Source: Gammaproteobacteria bacterium
GTDB taxonomy: Bacteria; Pseudomonadota; Gammaproteobacteria; SZUA-140
Length of the DNA: 64,000 nt
Direction: 5' to 3'
Assembly (NCBI GenBank): GCA_021648525.1
Contig: JAKISP010000005.1
Location: 33,262-97,261, forward strand
Part shown: positions 26,642 through 36,331 of the stretch, piece by piece
How the letters are laid out: the number at the start of each line of letters is the position of its first letter
Numbering within the stretch: position 1 is the first letter of the stretch
Translations under genes and position numbers: made by a program
Notes under the pieces: model-generated
Seen by the model: the letters and a program-made list of their open reading frames with translations, nothing else
Told to the model about the DNA's origin: nothing
Database searches by the model: none

Positions 26642-27493
26642 CTACCCCAAATTCAAGCGAATATTGTCAATCAAACGTGCTTTTCCTAACCACGCAGCGG
26701 CAACAATAACCAGATCTTGAGTACTAGCCTCTGCCAGGACAAGGTCCTGAACACTGCGCACACTAAAATATTCCGGCCTGAAACCTGTCGCCTGTAACGT
26801 CTGCTGTGCCTGCGCCTCAATCTCAGCGATACTCTCGTCGCCATTTTCCAGTTGCAATTTCGCCTGTACCAACACCTTATATAGTAATGGAGCCTGCTGT
26901 CGCTCTTCAACACTCAAATAACCATTACGGGAACTCATCGCTAGCCCATCACTTTCTCGCTCCGTCGGCACACCAATTATTTCAACTGGAAAACAGAGCT
27001 CATTCACCATTCGGCGAATCACCATCAACTGCTGAAAGTCCTTCTCGCCAAACACCGCCACATCAGCCTGCACGATATTAAAAAACTTCGCAACTACGGT
27101 GGCAACACCCACAAAATGCCCTGGTCGACAGGCACCGCACAATATATCCGAAAGCCCCGGCACAATCACTTCGCTATTTTGTTGATGCCCCCCTGGATAA
27201 ACCATCTCAACCGATGGTAAAAACAGCATATCAATACCCACCGCCTTCAACTTCGCTTCATCTTGCGCTAGCGTATTCGGGTAGGCAGCAAAATCATCCT
27301 TATCATTAAACTGCATTGGGTTAACAAAGATACTGACGACCACACGGTCTCCGTGTTGACGCGCATGCTCAACCAGTCGCAGATGGCCCTGATGCAGATT
27401 CCCCATCGTCGCTACAAAAACAATCCGTTCACCTGCTATGCGCCATGCATGCAACTGCTGACGGGTATCGTTGATTGTATTAAAACGTAGCAT
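26642..27493 (-). CDS. panC: PanC, pantothenate synthetase
   Basis: About 283 residues from the ATG at 27493; an in-frame TTG three bases upstream is less likely. It has the HxGH-type ATP motif MGNLHQGHLRL and the KMSKS equivalent MSSRNGYLS. It joins pantoate and beta-alanine with ATP. It starts 27 bp after panB and is surely co-transcribed with it. Confidence 0.97.
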   Translation of the reverse strand: MLRFNTINDTRQQLHAWRIAGERIVFVATMGNLHQGHLRLVEHARQHGDRVVVSIFVNPMQFNDKDDFAAYPNTLAQDEAKLKAVGIDMLFLPSVEMVYPGGHQQNSEVIVPGLSDILCGACRPGHFVGVATVVAKFFNIVQADVAVFGEKDFQQLMVIRRMVNELCFPVEIIGVPTERESDGLAMSSRNGYLSVEERQQAPLLYKVLVQAKLQLENGDESIAEIEAQAQQTLQATGFRPEYFSVRSVQDLVLAEASTQDLVIVAAAWLGKARLIDNIRLNLG

Positions 27494-27520
27494 CAAACCA
27501 ATCCAGTATTAAATTAGGCA

Positions 27521-28318
27521 TTAAGCAATGATCTGCTCAGCAGCAGGAAATTCACCCGATTTCACCTGCCTTGAATACTCCGCAACCGCAGCCTCAACCG
27601 ACTCAGCACCTGCTAAAAAATTTTTTGAAAAACTCGGGCGCTTACCCGGCGTGATCCCCAGCAAGTCATAAAGCACCAGCACCTGGCTATCACAATCAGC
27701 ACCAGCACCAATGCCAATCACAGGAATCGTTAGCTGCTCACTGATCTCTTTTGCGAGGGCCGCAGGGACACATTCCAGCACTAAAAGCTCAGCGCCTGCA
27801 GATTCCAGTAACAACGCATCCTCAACCAGGCGTTTCGCAGAGGCCTCATCACGCCCTTGCACGCGATAGCTACCCAACTTGTTAATCGACTGAGGCAGTA
27901 GACCCAAATGGCTACAAACAGGGATGCCACGTTCACTCAGTAAACGCACAATATCCGCAATCACCGCGCCGCCTTCGAGCTTCACCACTTGCGCACCGCC
28001 CTCTTTCATCAGACGCGCCGCATTGACAAGCGCGAGTTCAGGTGTCGCATCAGACATAAACGGCATATCAGCGATCAGCAGTGTATTACGACTCCCCTGT
28101 CGCACACAGCGGGTGTGATAAATCGTCTCATCAATGGTCACCGGCACGGTAGTTGAGTTCCCCTGAACTACCATGCCGAGTGAATCACCGACCAGAATTG
28201 CTTCAACACCAGCGGACTCAAGAATCGATGAAAAACTTGCGTCGTAAGCCGTTAATGTCGCAAATTTTTCACCTCGTTTTTTCATCGCACGCAAAGTAGA
28301 CAGGGTAATAGCTGACAT
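27521..28318 (-). CDS. panB: PanB, 3-methyl-2-oxobutanoate hydroxymethyltransferase
   Basis: 265 residues with the conserved FATLTAYDASFSSILESAGVE start, VGDSLGMVVQGNSTT, and IGIGAGADCDSQVLVLYDLLGI. It makes ketopantoate, the first committed step of pantothenate synthesis. The gene heads panBCD and follows the deoxynucleoside kinase and folK genes. Confidence 0.97.
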   Translation of the reverse strand: MSAITLSTLRAMKKRGEKFATLTAYDASFSSILESAGVEAILVGDSLGMVVQGNSTTVPVTIDETIYHTRCVRQGSRNTLLIADMPFMSDATPELALVNAARLMKEGGAQVVKLEGGAVIADIVRLLSERGIPVCSHLGLLPQSINKLGSYRVQGRDEASAKRLVEDALLLESAGAELLVLECVPAALAKEISEQLTIPVIGIGAGADCDSQVLVLYDLLGITPGKRPSFSKNFLAGAESVEAAVAEYSRQVKSGEFPAAEQIIA

Positions 28319-28355
28319 AATGAGATTCCTCGCTTAACCTTTAAATCAAGGCCTT

Positions 28356-29027
28356 TTAGAACTTCAAGGGTAACGGATTAAAATAGTGACGGCCACTACT
28401 CATGGTACAGATCCGCTCTAACAGAGACTCATAGTCCTGTTCATTAGCCGCTGGATCAAACTCAGCTGCGTTCACAATCAATAGTGGTGACGCACTGTAA
28501 TAGTGAAACAGGCGCGCATAAGATTCCACCACTTTTTTCAGGTAGTCAGGCTGGATCAAGCGCTCTTGCCGCAGACCGCGTTTAAGAATACGTTCCATCA
28601 ACACCTCAATCGGCGCTTGCAGATAGATCACCAGATCCGGACTCGGCGCATCCAGCACCATTTGACTATAGATCTGGTCATAGAGGCGCAGCTCGTCATC
28701 ATCAAGGGTAATCTGCGCAAAAAGGCGATCTTTTTCAATGAGAAAATCTGCCACGCGTACCTCACGAAAGATATCCCCCTGGCGTAGCGCTTCCATTTGC
28801 CGTACCCGCTGGAATAGAAAAAAGAGCTGGGTCTGTAGTGCGGCACTTTTCGGGTTTTGATAAAAGCGCTCAAGAAAAGGGTTTTGATCCGCACCTTCCA
28901 ATAGCAACTCAGTATTAAAAGTAGAGGCTAGTTTTTTTGCCAGGCTGGTTTTACCGACGCCGATAGGCCCTTCAACAACAATATAATCAGGAGGCGTTCT
29001 CAACACTGCTCTCTCCACGATCATCAT
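28356..29027 (-). CDS. Deoxynucleoside kinase-family protein
   Basis: 223 residues. P-loop VVEGPIGVGKTSLAKKLA near residue 20, the substrate-site motif EKDRLFAQ, and a LID-like arginine region (ERILKRGLRQERLI). Its 5' end overlaps the 3' end of folK by 41 bp, showing translational coupling. A kinase of this family commonly sits between folK and panB in proteobacteria. The substrate is not predictable. Confidence 0.88.
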   Translation of the reverse strand: MMIVERAVLRTPPDYIVVEGPIGVGKTSLAKKLASTFNTELLLEGADQNPFLERFYQNPKSAALQTQLFFLFQRVRQMEALRQGDIFREVRVADFLIEKDRLFAQITLDDDELRLYDQIYSQMVLDAPSPDLVIYLQAPIEVLMERILKRGLRQERLIQPDYLKKVVESYARLFHYYSASPLLIVNAAEFDPAANEQDYESLLERICTMSSGRHYFNPLPLKF

Positions 29028-29544
29028 TCAGTAATCTCATGCCACGCATTGGGCAGCGCTTGACCAGATGCGCCAATTCACCAAGCCGCGGAATCATTAA
29101 CGTCGGAGAAAGCTCATACATTGGATAAAGCACAAACTCACGCAAGCGAATACCGGGATGCGGCACTGTTAATGTGGGCGTATCAATCTGCTCATTCCCA
29201 TAAAGCAAGATATCGAGATCAAGCGGGCGGGCTGACCAGCGCAGCGTCTTTTCATCACGCGCACGCCCCTGCAATGTCTCTATCGCCTGCAACTGCTGCA
29301 ATAGATCATGCGGTGCAAGTATCGTGCGCATCCTCGCCACTGCATTCACATAGTCAGGCTGCTTGCCATTCTCTTCAGTAGCACTATCTATCAGCAGCGC
29401 CTTACTAAGATAAAAAGAGGAGCACTGCAACGAGTCATCCAGCACCAACTGCTGTAATACCGCTAACGCCAGTTCAAGCTGGTGCTCAGGAACACCCAGG
29501 TTACTCCCGAGGCCTATCCACACCTCAACACCTTGTTCTGCCAT
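28987..29544 (-). CDS. folK: FolK, 6-hydroxymethyl-dihydropterin pyrophosphokinase
   Basis: About 185 residues from the ATG at 29544 (a TTG lies one codon earlier). Hallmarks are VWIGLGSNLG near the start, the DLDILLYG motif and VPHPGIRLREFVLYPMYE. It catalyses the ATP-dependent step before dihydropteroate synthase. It follows pcnB by 27 bp, the classical pcnB-folK arrangement. Confidence 0.96.
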   Translation of the reverse strand: MAEQGVEVWIGLGSNLGVPEHQLELALAVLQQLVLDDSLQCSSFYLSKALLIDSATEENGKQPDYVNAVARMRTILAPHDLLQQLQAIETLQGRARDEKTLRWSARPLDLDILLYGNEQIDTPTLTVPHPGIRLREFVLYPMYELSPTLMIPRLGELAHLVKRCPMRGMRLLNDDRGESSVENAS

Positions 29545-29571
29545 CAACTCAGCTCCGCCAATATGCCCGCT

Positions 29572-30867
29572 TTACGCAGACTCACCTGGACCACCAGCAG
29601 GTGGTTTTTTACGTGGACGACGGCGCGCACGTTTGGGGGGCATCGCGCGGCTTGCCGCCTGTGCGATTACATCCGGGTTTTCTACCTGAAATTCAGTCCA
29701 CCAGTCACACAGCTCCTGATGCGGTTCACCCGCCTCAGCGCGCAGTAACAAAAAATCATACGACGCGCGAAAACGCGGATGCTCTAACAATCGCAACGGC
29801 CCTTTACCCGTGGTTCGCTTGAGGCGCGGCTGTAGTTGCCATATCTCTCGAGTCTGCAGACTAAAACGCTTTGGAAACACAACGTGACGACTCTGCTCTA
29901 CCAGCACCTCACCACCTGCTTCACAGATCGATTGCACTTCCGTCATCCCTTCACGTCGCAGTTCTTTTGCTCGACGCTGCATCGGCATCCACATCAGCAC
30001 TGCATATAAAAAGGCAGGGGTAACCGGTTTGCCCGCCGCGATACGAATATCGGTATTTTCCATCGCACGTAGAATCAGCGCATGAAAAAAACCATTTTGA
30101 TCATTATCTAATGCTTCTGCCGTCTGCGGAAAAAGGTATTGCAGCAAATCATAGTGACAAAGCAACTCATAGGTTTGCACTGCACTCCCCCCCATAAAGA
30201 GCTTCAAGACCTCTTCAAAAAGGCGCGCAGCAGCGATATCTTCCAGTAGATGACCCAACTCAAAAATCGGCGCCTCAGCATCCGGGTGAATGCGAAAACC
30301 GAGCTTCGCCGCAAAGCGCACCGCACGTAACATCCGTACCGCATCTTCGCGGTAACGAACATCAGGATCACCAATCAAACGCAACATGCCCGCCTCAAGG
30401 TCTTCAACACCGCCCGCGTAGTCAACCACCGAAAAATCTTTAATGTTGTAATAAAGTGCATTAACCGTAAAGTCACGGCGAACGGCATCATCCTCGACCG
30501 TGCCATAGACGTTATCGCGAATGATCCGGCCCTCCTCCGTCATCTCACCATCCTCCGCCTCGGTGTGCTGTGCACGAAAAGTGGCAACTTCGATAATTTC
30601 ACGGCCAAAGTGAACATGGGCCAGACGAAAACGTCGTCCAATCAGGCGACAGTTACGGAACACCTCTTTGATCTGTTCCGGATGCGCATCTGTCGCCACA
30701 TCAAAATCTTTCGGTTCACGGCCAAGCAGTAAATCGCGCACACCGCCGCCCACCAGGTAAGCCTCATAACCGGCGTCCTTTAGACGATAAAGCACTTTTA
30801 GTGCATTTTCAGAGATGCCTGCACGCGATAACACATGCTCAGGGCGAGGGATAATTCTGGAGTTAAT
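29572..30867 (-). CDS. pcnB: PcnB, poly(A) polymerase I, probable AUU start
   Basis: Nucleotidyltransferase core [28 protein letters not shown] with catalytic Asp residues, [20 protein letters not shown], and a basic Arg/Lys/Pro-rich C-terminal tail. It adds poly(A) tails that mark RNA for decay. The first conventional start in frame is GTG at 30834, but homologous sequence ([21 protein letters not shown], matching E. coli [20 protein letters not shown]) continues upstream. An in-frame ATT at 30867-30865 has AGGA at 30880-30877, nine bases away, and an in-frame TAA lies upstream. E. coli pcnB is known to start at AUU, so I take 30867 (431 residues). Confidence 0.9.
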   Translation of the reverse strand: [431 protein letters not shown]

Positions 30868-31015
30868 AACAGTCAGTCCTAGTCTTTAAATATTTTAGTG
30901 CCGTCCATGATTTCGGCTTGTAGATCGCTTAATGGTGCGTATAATACCGCAAAACCGAGCGGTATCTTATTAATTTTATTAGATTCATCTAAAATTGCCA
31001 CCGTTTTTTTACAAT

Positions 31016-31091
31016 GCTCCCTTCGTCTAGTGGTCCAGGACACCGCCCTCTCACGGCGGGAACAGGGGTTCGAGTCCCCTAGGGAGCACCA
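31016..31091 (+). tRNA. tRNA-Glu (anticodon CTC)
   Basis: 76 nt with encoded CCA. Acceptor GCTCCCT pairs AGGGAGC. The anticodon stem CCGCC/GGCGG (31043-31047 and 31055-31059) holds a seven-base loop with CTC at 31050-31052. The T arm carries GGTTCGAGTCC. The body closely resembles bacterial tRNA-Glu, which supports Glu rather than a misread. Confidence 0.95.
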
Positions 31092-31098
31092 TTATAAC

Positions 31099-31127
31099 CT
31101 TATGATAAGCCAATGGTTTATCATAAG
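31099..31127 (+). terminator. Hairpin after tRNA-Glu
   Basis: CTTATGATAA and TTATCATAAG form a perfect 10-bp stem around nine bases, eight bases after the tRNA. The following bases are AT-rich but not a pure T-run. Confidence 0.55.
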
Positions 31128-31467
31128 ATTCGTATATCACCCCGCTTCACTACCTCACTTCAGAACACCGAAAACTCATAACCAGTTGATTAGAAAGTGA
31201 TTATCGTCATTTTAATCCACCTTCACTTTTAGTTAAAGAGAAAACCAGGCCGATAAATAACATACTAAAAGGATATTAACGTGTACTGCCACGCGCTGAC
31301 AACAGTCGTGTCACATCCTGCTATTACTGGCCACTAGTTGCCATCGACAGCGATGAAATTGGGAGCAAAATCGACCAGTCGATGTGCTATTAACCGAAAT
31401 TTAAACATGATATGAATCAATTACTGCCGTTACGCAATACGAATGCCACGTAGCTCACCACCCAGCA
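31128..31467. other. Intergenic region, nothing recognised
   Basis: 340 bp between tRNA-Glu and the end of rlmB. I found no convincing gene, promoter or repeat. Confidence 0.6.
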
Positions 31468-32226
31468 TTACAACGCCCGCTGGCGCACCGCCTCAAACAG
31501 ACAGACACCCGTCGCTACCGACACATTAAGGCTCGATACAGAGCCCGCCATCGGCACTGAAATCAATACATCGCACTGTTCACGAGTAAGACGACGTAAA
31601 CCTTGCCCTTCAGCACCTAACACCAATGCCAGGGGCCCTTTTAAACTGGCATCAAAGAGTGAGGTCTCGCCTCGCTCATCTGCACCTAACAACCACACAC
31701 CTTCGTCCTGTAGCTGACGTAGAGCACGCGCAAGGTTAGTCACCTGAATTAACGGCACATGCTCCGCCGCACCGCACGCCACTTTACTCACCACTGGGGT
31801 AATCCCGACCGCCCGATCTTTCGGCACGATCACCGCATGCACACCTGCCGCATCGGCACTACGTAGACAGGCACCCAGATTATGCGGATCTTGCACCCCA
31901 TCCAGCACCAACAGGAAGGGCACCTCATCAAGGCCAGACAACAACTCCGCAATATTCAATGCCAGTTGCGGCGATGCAGTAACATTACATTCAGCCACAA
32001 CCCCTTGATGACGTTCACCACCCACCATCGCATCAAGCTTTGCATTCGTTGAAGCCTGCAATGAGACACCGGCCTTATCTGCCAGACTTTGCAGACGTTT
32101 GATACGCTGATTTTTCTGTGCCTCGCGCGCGATCCACAACGTGCGCACACGTGCGGCATCCTTCTCAAGCAGCGATGTCACCGCATGAATGCCAAACAGG
32201 TAATCGTAATCAGGGAATTTATTCAT
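31468..32226 (-). CDS. rlmB: RlmB, 23S rRNA (Gm2251) 2'-O-methyltransferase
   Basis: About 252 residues with the SPOUT motifs FLLVLDGVQDPHNLGACLRSADAAG, VLGAEGQGLRRLTREQCD and VPMAGSVSSLNVSVATGVCLFE, which form the trefoil-knot SAM site. An N-terminal substrate-binding domain (YLFGIHAVTSLLE) is present. The ATG at 32226 follows an in-frame GTG. It lies 35 bp after rnr, the usual rnr-rlmB pair. Confidence 0.96.
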   Translation of the reverse strand: MNKFPDYDYLFGIHAVTSLLEKDAARVRTLWIAREAQKNQRIKRLQSLADKAGVSLQASTNAKLDAMVGGERHQGVVAECNVTASPQLALNIAELLSGLDEVPFLLVLDGVQDPHNLGACLRSADAAGVHAVIVPKDRAVGITPVVSKVACGAAEHVPLIQVTNLARALRQLQDEGVWLLGADERGETSLFDASLKGPLALVLGAEGQGLRRLTREQCDVLISVPMAGSVSSLNVSVATGVCLFEAVRQRAL

Positions 32227-32261
32227 CACGCCACAAAACTGCTTAAATCAAAAAATCGGTA

Positions 32262-34601
32262 TCAACGACGGCGACGAGATTTCTTTTTCGCCGGTGCATC
32301 ACCCGGCGCACCAGACTGTTCACCAGCGACTCCCTCCGCTTTCTTGCCTTTATTACGCGAACCTCTTTTTTTGCCCGAACGTTTTTTAGATGGCTTTTTC
32401 TTTTCCTCTTTACCGTCATCGTCAGGCGAACCCAACAAAGCAAAATCGATCTTACTTTCATCCAGATCAACTCGCGCCACCCGGATATTAATCCAGTCGC
32501 CCAGACGGTAGGTCATGCCACTACGCTCACCCTTCATTTCATGGCGCTTGGCATCAAAATGGTAATAGTCATTATCAAGCGAGGTGATATGCACCAGCCC
32601 CTCAACAAAAATTTCATCCAGCTCAACAAACAACCCAAAACCAGTCACAGAAGTGATAATCCCGGAAAATTCCTGCCCAATCCGACTCATCATATATTCA
32701 CATTTAAGCCAGTCGATCGCATCGCGCGTCGCATCATCCGCACGGCGCTCTGTCATTGAACAGTGATCACCCGCCTCTTCCATATTGGCGTGATCATAGC
32801 GGAAGTTTTCTGCCGTACCACCGCCAATCAGATGGCGAATACCGCGGTGCACCAGCAGATCAGGATAACGACGAATCGGAGAAGTAAAGTGGGTATAGGC
32901 CTCTAGCGCCAGACCGAAGTGACCGATATTTTCAGGGCTATAAACCGCCTGACTCATACTGCGTAGCAACACCGTTTCAATCAGATGGCGGTCATCTCGC
33001 TCCTGCACTTCATTCAGTAATTTAGCGTAATCTTTTGCCGAAGGCTCTGAACCACCACCTAATTTCAGCCCCATCTCAGCCAAAAAGAGCGTCAGATCCG
33101 CGAGCTTTTCTTCGGCTGGGTTTTGATGAATACGGTAAACCATCGGAAAATCATTTTCTTCAAAAAACTTTGCTGTCGCTACATTGGCACAGATCATAAA
33201 CTCTTCAATCAAGCGATGCGCATCATTACGCACCGTTGGTACAATCTGCTCAATTTTACGCCCTTCGCCAAAGACAATACGTGTCTCAGCGCGATCAAAC
33301 TCAATCGCACCACGCTTGCTGCGTGCCTGACGCATCGCGCGATAAAGATTGTAGAGTTCATTCAGCTGCGGTATCAACGGTTCATATTCGCCACACAGAT
33401 CAGCGTCATTATCCACCAACATCGCCGCCACCTTAGAGTAGGTCAGGCGAGCATGAGAACGCATCACCCCTTCAAAAAATCGATAACTACGCAGCTTGCC
33501 GCCCGGCGTGATCGACATCTCACACACCATACAGAGACGATCGACATCGGGGTTAAGCGAGCAGAGATGGTTCGATAAAATCTCCGGCAACATCGGAATC
33601 ACATTCTCAGGAAAATAGACCGAATTACCGCGCAGCCATGCTTCCTGATCGAGCACGGTATCCGGCTTTACATAAGCCGAAACATCGGCAATCGCCACCA
33701 TCAGCTTCCAGCCATTACTGACCTTTTTACAGTAGACCGCATCATCAAAGTCACGTGAATCATCGCCATCGATAGTCACCAGCGGCAATTCGCGAATATC
33801 CTCACGCCCACCCCCCTTTGCTGACTCAGGCACATCACTGCCAAAAGCCGCCGCTTCAGCCGCGGCCTCGCGTGACCAGAGATTAGGCAGTTCATGTGTC
33901 CGCAGCGCAATCTCCATCTCCATCCCCGGCGCCATGTGATCACCCAATACTTCGGTAATTTGACCGACCGGTTGAGATCGGCGTGTTGGCTGCTCCAGAA
34001 TCATTGCCACCACAATCTGCCCCACCTGCGCACCACCCTGTTTTTCAGCCGGTATCACAATTTCATGCGTGATACGTTTATTACTCGATTCGACAAAGCC
34101 GACACCGCCTTCTTTAAAAAAGCGACCAACGATCTCGTGATGGGCATGCTCCAGCACCTCCACCAACGCCCCTTCTCGGCGACCACGTCGATCCATTCCG
34201 ATCACTCGTACCAATACGCGATCACCATGCATCACTGCATGCATTTGACGCGCAGAGAGAAAGGTATCATCACCGCCTTCATCAGAGACCACAAAACCAA
34301 AACCATCCGGATGACCAATCACACGCCCACGAATCAAATCCATACGACTAGCAGCAGCGTAGCCATCACGACGATTACGGACTAATTGCCCATCACGCTC
34401 CATCGCCCTCAGGCGACGACGTAGCGCCTCCAGGTCCTGATCTTCAACCAGCCCCAGCGCCTCGCTGATCGCCCGTATATTCTGCGGGCGATCGCACTCC
34501 TCAAGGAGTGCCAGGATTCCTTCTCGGCTCGTAATGGGATTCGCGTATTTCTGTGCCTCGCGCTCGGCAAACTTGTCTTTTTCAGGTGATTTATTACTCA
34601 T
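32262..34601 (-). CDS. rnr: RNase R, 3'-5' exoribonuclease
   Basis: 779 residues from the ATG at 34601; a TTG seven codons upstream is less likely. The order is an N-terminal HTH region, cold-shock domains (GRVIGHPDGFGFVVSDEG), an RNB catalytic domain with DGDDSRDFDDAVY, an S1 domain (FSGIITSVTGFGLFVELDE) and a Lys/Arg/Ser-rich tail (KKKPSKKRSGKKRGSRNKGKK). It degrades structured RNA. TATACT lies just before the start codon, so a promoter very near the start, or a different start, should be considered. Confidence 0.96.
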   Translation of the reverse strand: MSNKSPEKDKFAEREAQKYANPITSREGILALLEECDRPQNIRAISEALGLVEDQDLEALRRRLRAMERDGQLVRNRRDGYAAASRMDLIRGRVIGHPDGFGFVVSDEGGDDTFLSARQMHAVMHGDRVLVRVIGMDRRGRREGALVEVLEHAHHEIVGRFFKEGGVGFVESSNKRITHEIVIPAEKQGGAQVGQIVVAMILEQPTRRSQPVGQITEVLGDHMAPGMEMEIALRTHELPNLWSREAAAEAAAFGSDVPESAKGGGREDIRELPLVTIDGDDSRDFDDAVYCKKVSNGWKLMVAIADVSAYVKPDTVLDQEAWLRGNSVYFPENVIPMLPEILSNHLCSLNPDVDRLCMVCEMSITPGGKLRSYRFFEGVMRSHARLTYSKVAAMLVDNDADLCGEYEPLIPQLNELYNLYRAMRQARSKRGAIEFDRAETRIVFGEGRKIEQIVPTVRNDAHRLIEEFMICANVATAKFFEENDFPMVYRIHQNPAEEKLADLTLFLAEMGLKLGGGSEPSAKDYAKLLNEVQERDDRHLIETVLLRSMSQAVYSPENIGHFGLALEAYTHFTSPIRRYPDLLVHRGIRHLIGGGTAENFRYDHANMEEAGDHCSMTERRADDATRDAIDWLKCEYMMSRIGQEFSGIITSVTGFGLFVELDEIFVEGLVHITSLDNDYYHFDAKRHEMKGERSGMTYRLGDWINIRVARVDLDESKIDFALLGSPDDDGKEEKKKPSKKRSGKKRGSRNKGKKAEGVAGEQSGAPGDAPAKKKSRRRR

Positions 34602-34726
34602 GGCGCGTAGTATAGCGCACAACCACTGCTACCAAGTAATTTCAAAGGTTTAAGCAACAAAAGCCAAGCTGACAGCACTTTTTCCATAACAAGACACAAC
34701 ATAACCAGCCAGACACTCAGCCATAA

Positions 34727-34756
34727 TTGACAACCCAGCTGTCAATTCGGTACAGT
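34727..34756 (+). promoter_or_regulatory. Sigma-70 promoter of tRNA-Leu
   Basis: TTGACA at 34727-34732 and TACAGT at 34751-34756 with an 18-bp spacer. Transcription would start near 34763, about 40 nt before the mature tRNA. Confidence 0.7.
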
Positions 34757-34804
34757 GCGCCCCTTAGTTTCAACGCCATGAAAACGCAATCGCGAATTCA
34801 GCAC

Positions 34805-34891
34805 GCCGAGGTGGTGAAATTGGTAGACACGCTAGCTTCAGGTGCTAGTGGGGGCAACCCCGTGGAGGTTCAAGTCCTCTCCTCGGCACCA
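34805..34891 (+). tRNA. tRNA-Leu (anticodon CAG)
   Basis: 87 nt with encoded CCA and a long variable arm (GGGGGCAACCCC region). Acceptor GCCGAGG pairs CCTCGGC. Anticodon stem CTAGC/GCTAG encloses TTCAGGT, giving CAG. A T-run follows directly. Class II structure and sequence are typical for Leu. Confidence 0.95.
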
Positions 34892-35752
34892 TATTTTTTC
34901 AGTCCACACCAGACCATCAAAACCCACATAACCTCATGTTTATTAGTGGTTTTTATGCCGTCAATGACACACCCAATATTGACTGACGTTACCCTATTTG
35001 ATTTGTGGCGCGTGAAAATACCCCGGGCTCTTTAACCGCTACTTGACTAACAAGACATAGAGTGTGACGCATTATGACGCCGATTACAGGGGGCGTTCAT
35101 ATCTCATCAGCCATAATATAAAAACATCCAGCACACAGGAAAACACGTAGAAGAGCCTGCCCCACGAAGTGTTTTGGGTACGTATCGCAAGACGCAATGA
35201 TAATAAAGGGTACTCGCCAGCGAGTAGCGAAGCCTGGGCATTGGTCACTCCTTGATACAATACGCTGAAATCCCACAAGACAGCTTATATTTTAATTATT
35301 ATGTCTCTAGTCTTTCATTAAAACGGGGCTGTTTATTCGAAACGTTGACAAATCTATAGTTGGGTTCAGATGCAGTATTGAGCGTAGCTTATAAAACTCA
35401 GTATCATTTTACACTTAAGTTATGAGTTATAGATGCCAGAGATGAAATCCATTGTTCTCATTTATTGAAAATTGATTTCCATTTATGTCTCCTGTATTGA
35501 ATATAAGATCCAGGTATACTTAATGATTGAGGTGGCCATTTAATATGGTTGGCTAATATCATTTTCAATATTGTAAAAAATTATTGACGATTTTTTTACT
35601 GTATTTGATTATGAATAATAGAAAAAACTGAGGAAAAGCATCATTGTTGAACCAGACTCATCTATATCTATGCTACTAGTAGTCACTATAGAAAATAATA
35701 GAACCTTATAATTCGTGCCAATGAACACCTTAAGCGTTATAAAATTAAACAT
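34892..35752. other. Intergenic AT-rich region between tRNA-Leu and cytochrome b561
   Basis: About 860 bp. It holds the inverted-repeat relic at 35084-35290 and otherwise AT-rich sequence with no ORF I can support. Composition is visibly more AT-rich than the core genes to the left, and the position next to a tRNA gene suits an insertion site, though I found no duplicated tRNA end. Confidence 0.55.
35084..35290 (-). repeat. Diverged repeat, copy 1 (inverted relative to copy near 37216)
   Basis: Read on the minus strand, this shares with 37216-37370 (plus strand) the blocks ATCAAGGAGTGACC, CTTCGCT, CGCTGGCG, TACCCAAA and CTTCGT in the same order and similar spacing. A 64-codon frame across it is not convincing as a gene. 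It looks like an old mobile or repetitive element. Confidence 0.55.
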
Positions 35753-36331
35753 ATGATTATCACCGATACTAAGAATAGCTATGGAATAATTACAATCCTC
35801 CTGCACTGGATCATGGCAGTCTTAATTATCGGGCTGTTTTTATTGGGCGAGTATATGGTTGATCTGAGTTACTACGACGCATGGTATAACTCAGCATTAT
35901 GGTGGCATGACAGTGTAGGTATCACTATTTTTCTTCTATTACTTATTCGCATCGTCTGGAAGTTAAACAGTATAAAGCCTAAGCCACTTTTAACATATAA
36001 ACCTTTTGAAATAAAAATTGCAAAAACTGCACATGTTATGTTTTATATTTTATTAATAATAATTTGTATTAGTGGATATTTTATCTCTACAGCAAAAGGT
36101 CAAGGGATTGATTTTTTTGGCTGGTTTGATGTTCCAGCCATAATGAAGCTTAATGAGGTTCAGGCGAATTTAATGAGTCAGGCTCACGAAATAACAACAT
36201 ATATTCTGGTTGCTCTTTTCATATTACATACTGTTGCCGCACTTAATCATCATTATTTTCACAAAGACATTACGCTTATTCGCATGTTAAAACCGTTAAA
36301 ACCGTTAAAACCAAAGGATAATTTAAAATGA
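35753..36331 (+). CDS. Cytochrome b561 family protein
   Basis: 192 residues with four transmembrane helices and haem-ligand histidines in the usual places (TILLHWIMAVLIIGLF, WHDSVGITIFLLLLIRIVW, AHVMFYILLIIICISGYF, HEITTYILVALFILHTVAALNHHYFHKD). It would pass electrons from quinol in the inner membrane to periplasmic partners. Its stop overlaps the next gene start (ATGA). Codon use is strongly AT-biased relative to the flanking core genes. Confidence 0.92.
   Translation: MIITDTKNSYGIITILLHWIMAVLIIGLFLLGEYMVDLSYYDAWYNSALWWHDSVGITIFLLLLIRIVWKLNSIKPKPLLTYKPFEIKIAKTAHVMFYILLIIICISGYFISTAKGQGIDFFGWFDVPAIMKLNEVQANLMSQAHEITTYILVALFILHTVAALNHHYFHKDITLIRMLKPLKPLKPKDNLK

Noticed and set aside
33123..34385. 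Plus-strand frames of 100-160 codons opposite rnr
   Set aside because: His/Thr-rich antisense shadows of an obvious RNase R gene.
34805..34891. tRNA-Leu as an integration site with a duplicated 3' end
   Set aside because: I looked for a repeat of the tRNA 3' end further right and found none in the window, and there is no integrase gene.
34727..35035. 102-codon plus-strand frame
   Set aside because: It runs through the tRNA-Leu gene and its promoter and has no family features.
35084..35278. 64-codon minus-strand frame
   Set aside because: It lies within the diverged repeat. The other repeat copy does not keep the frame.
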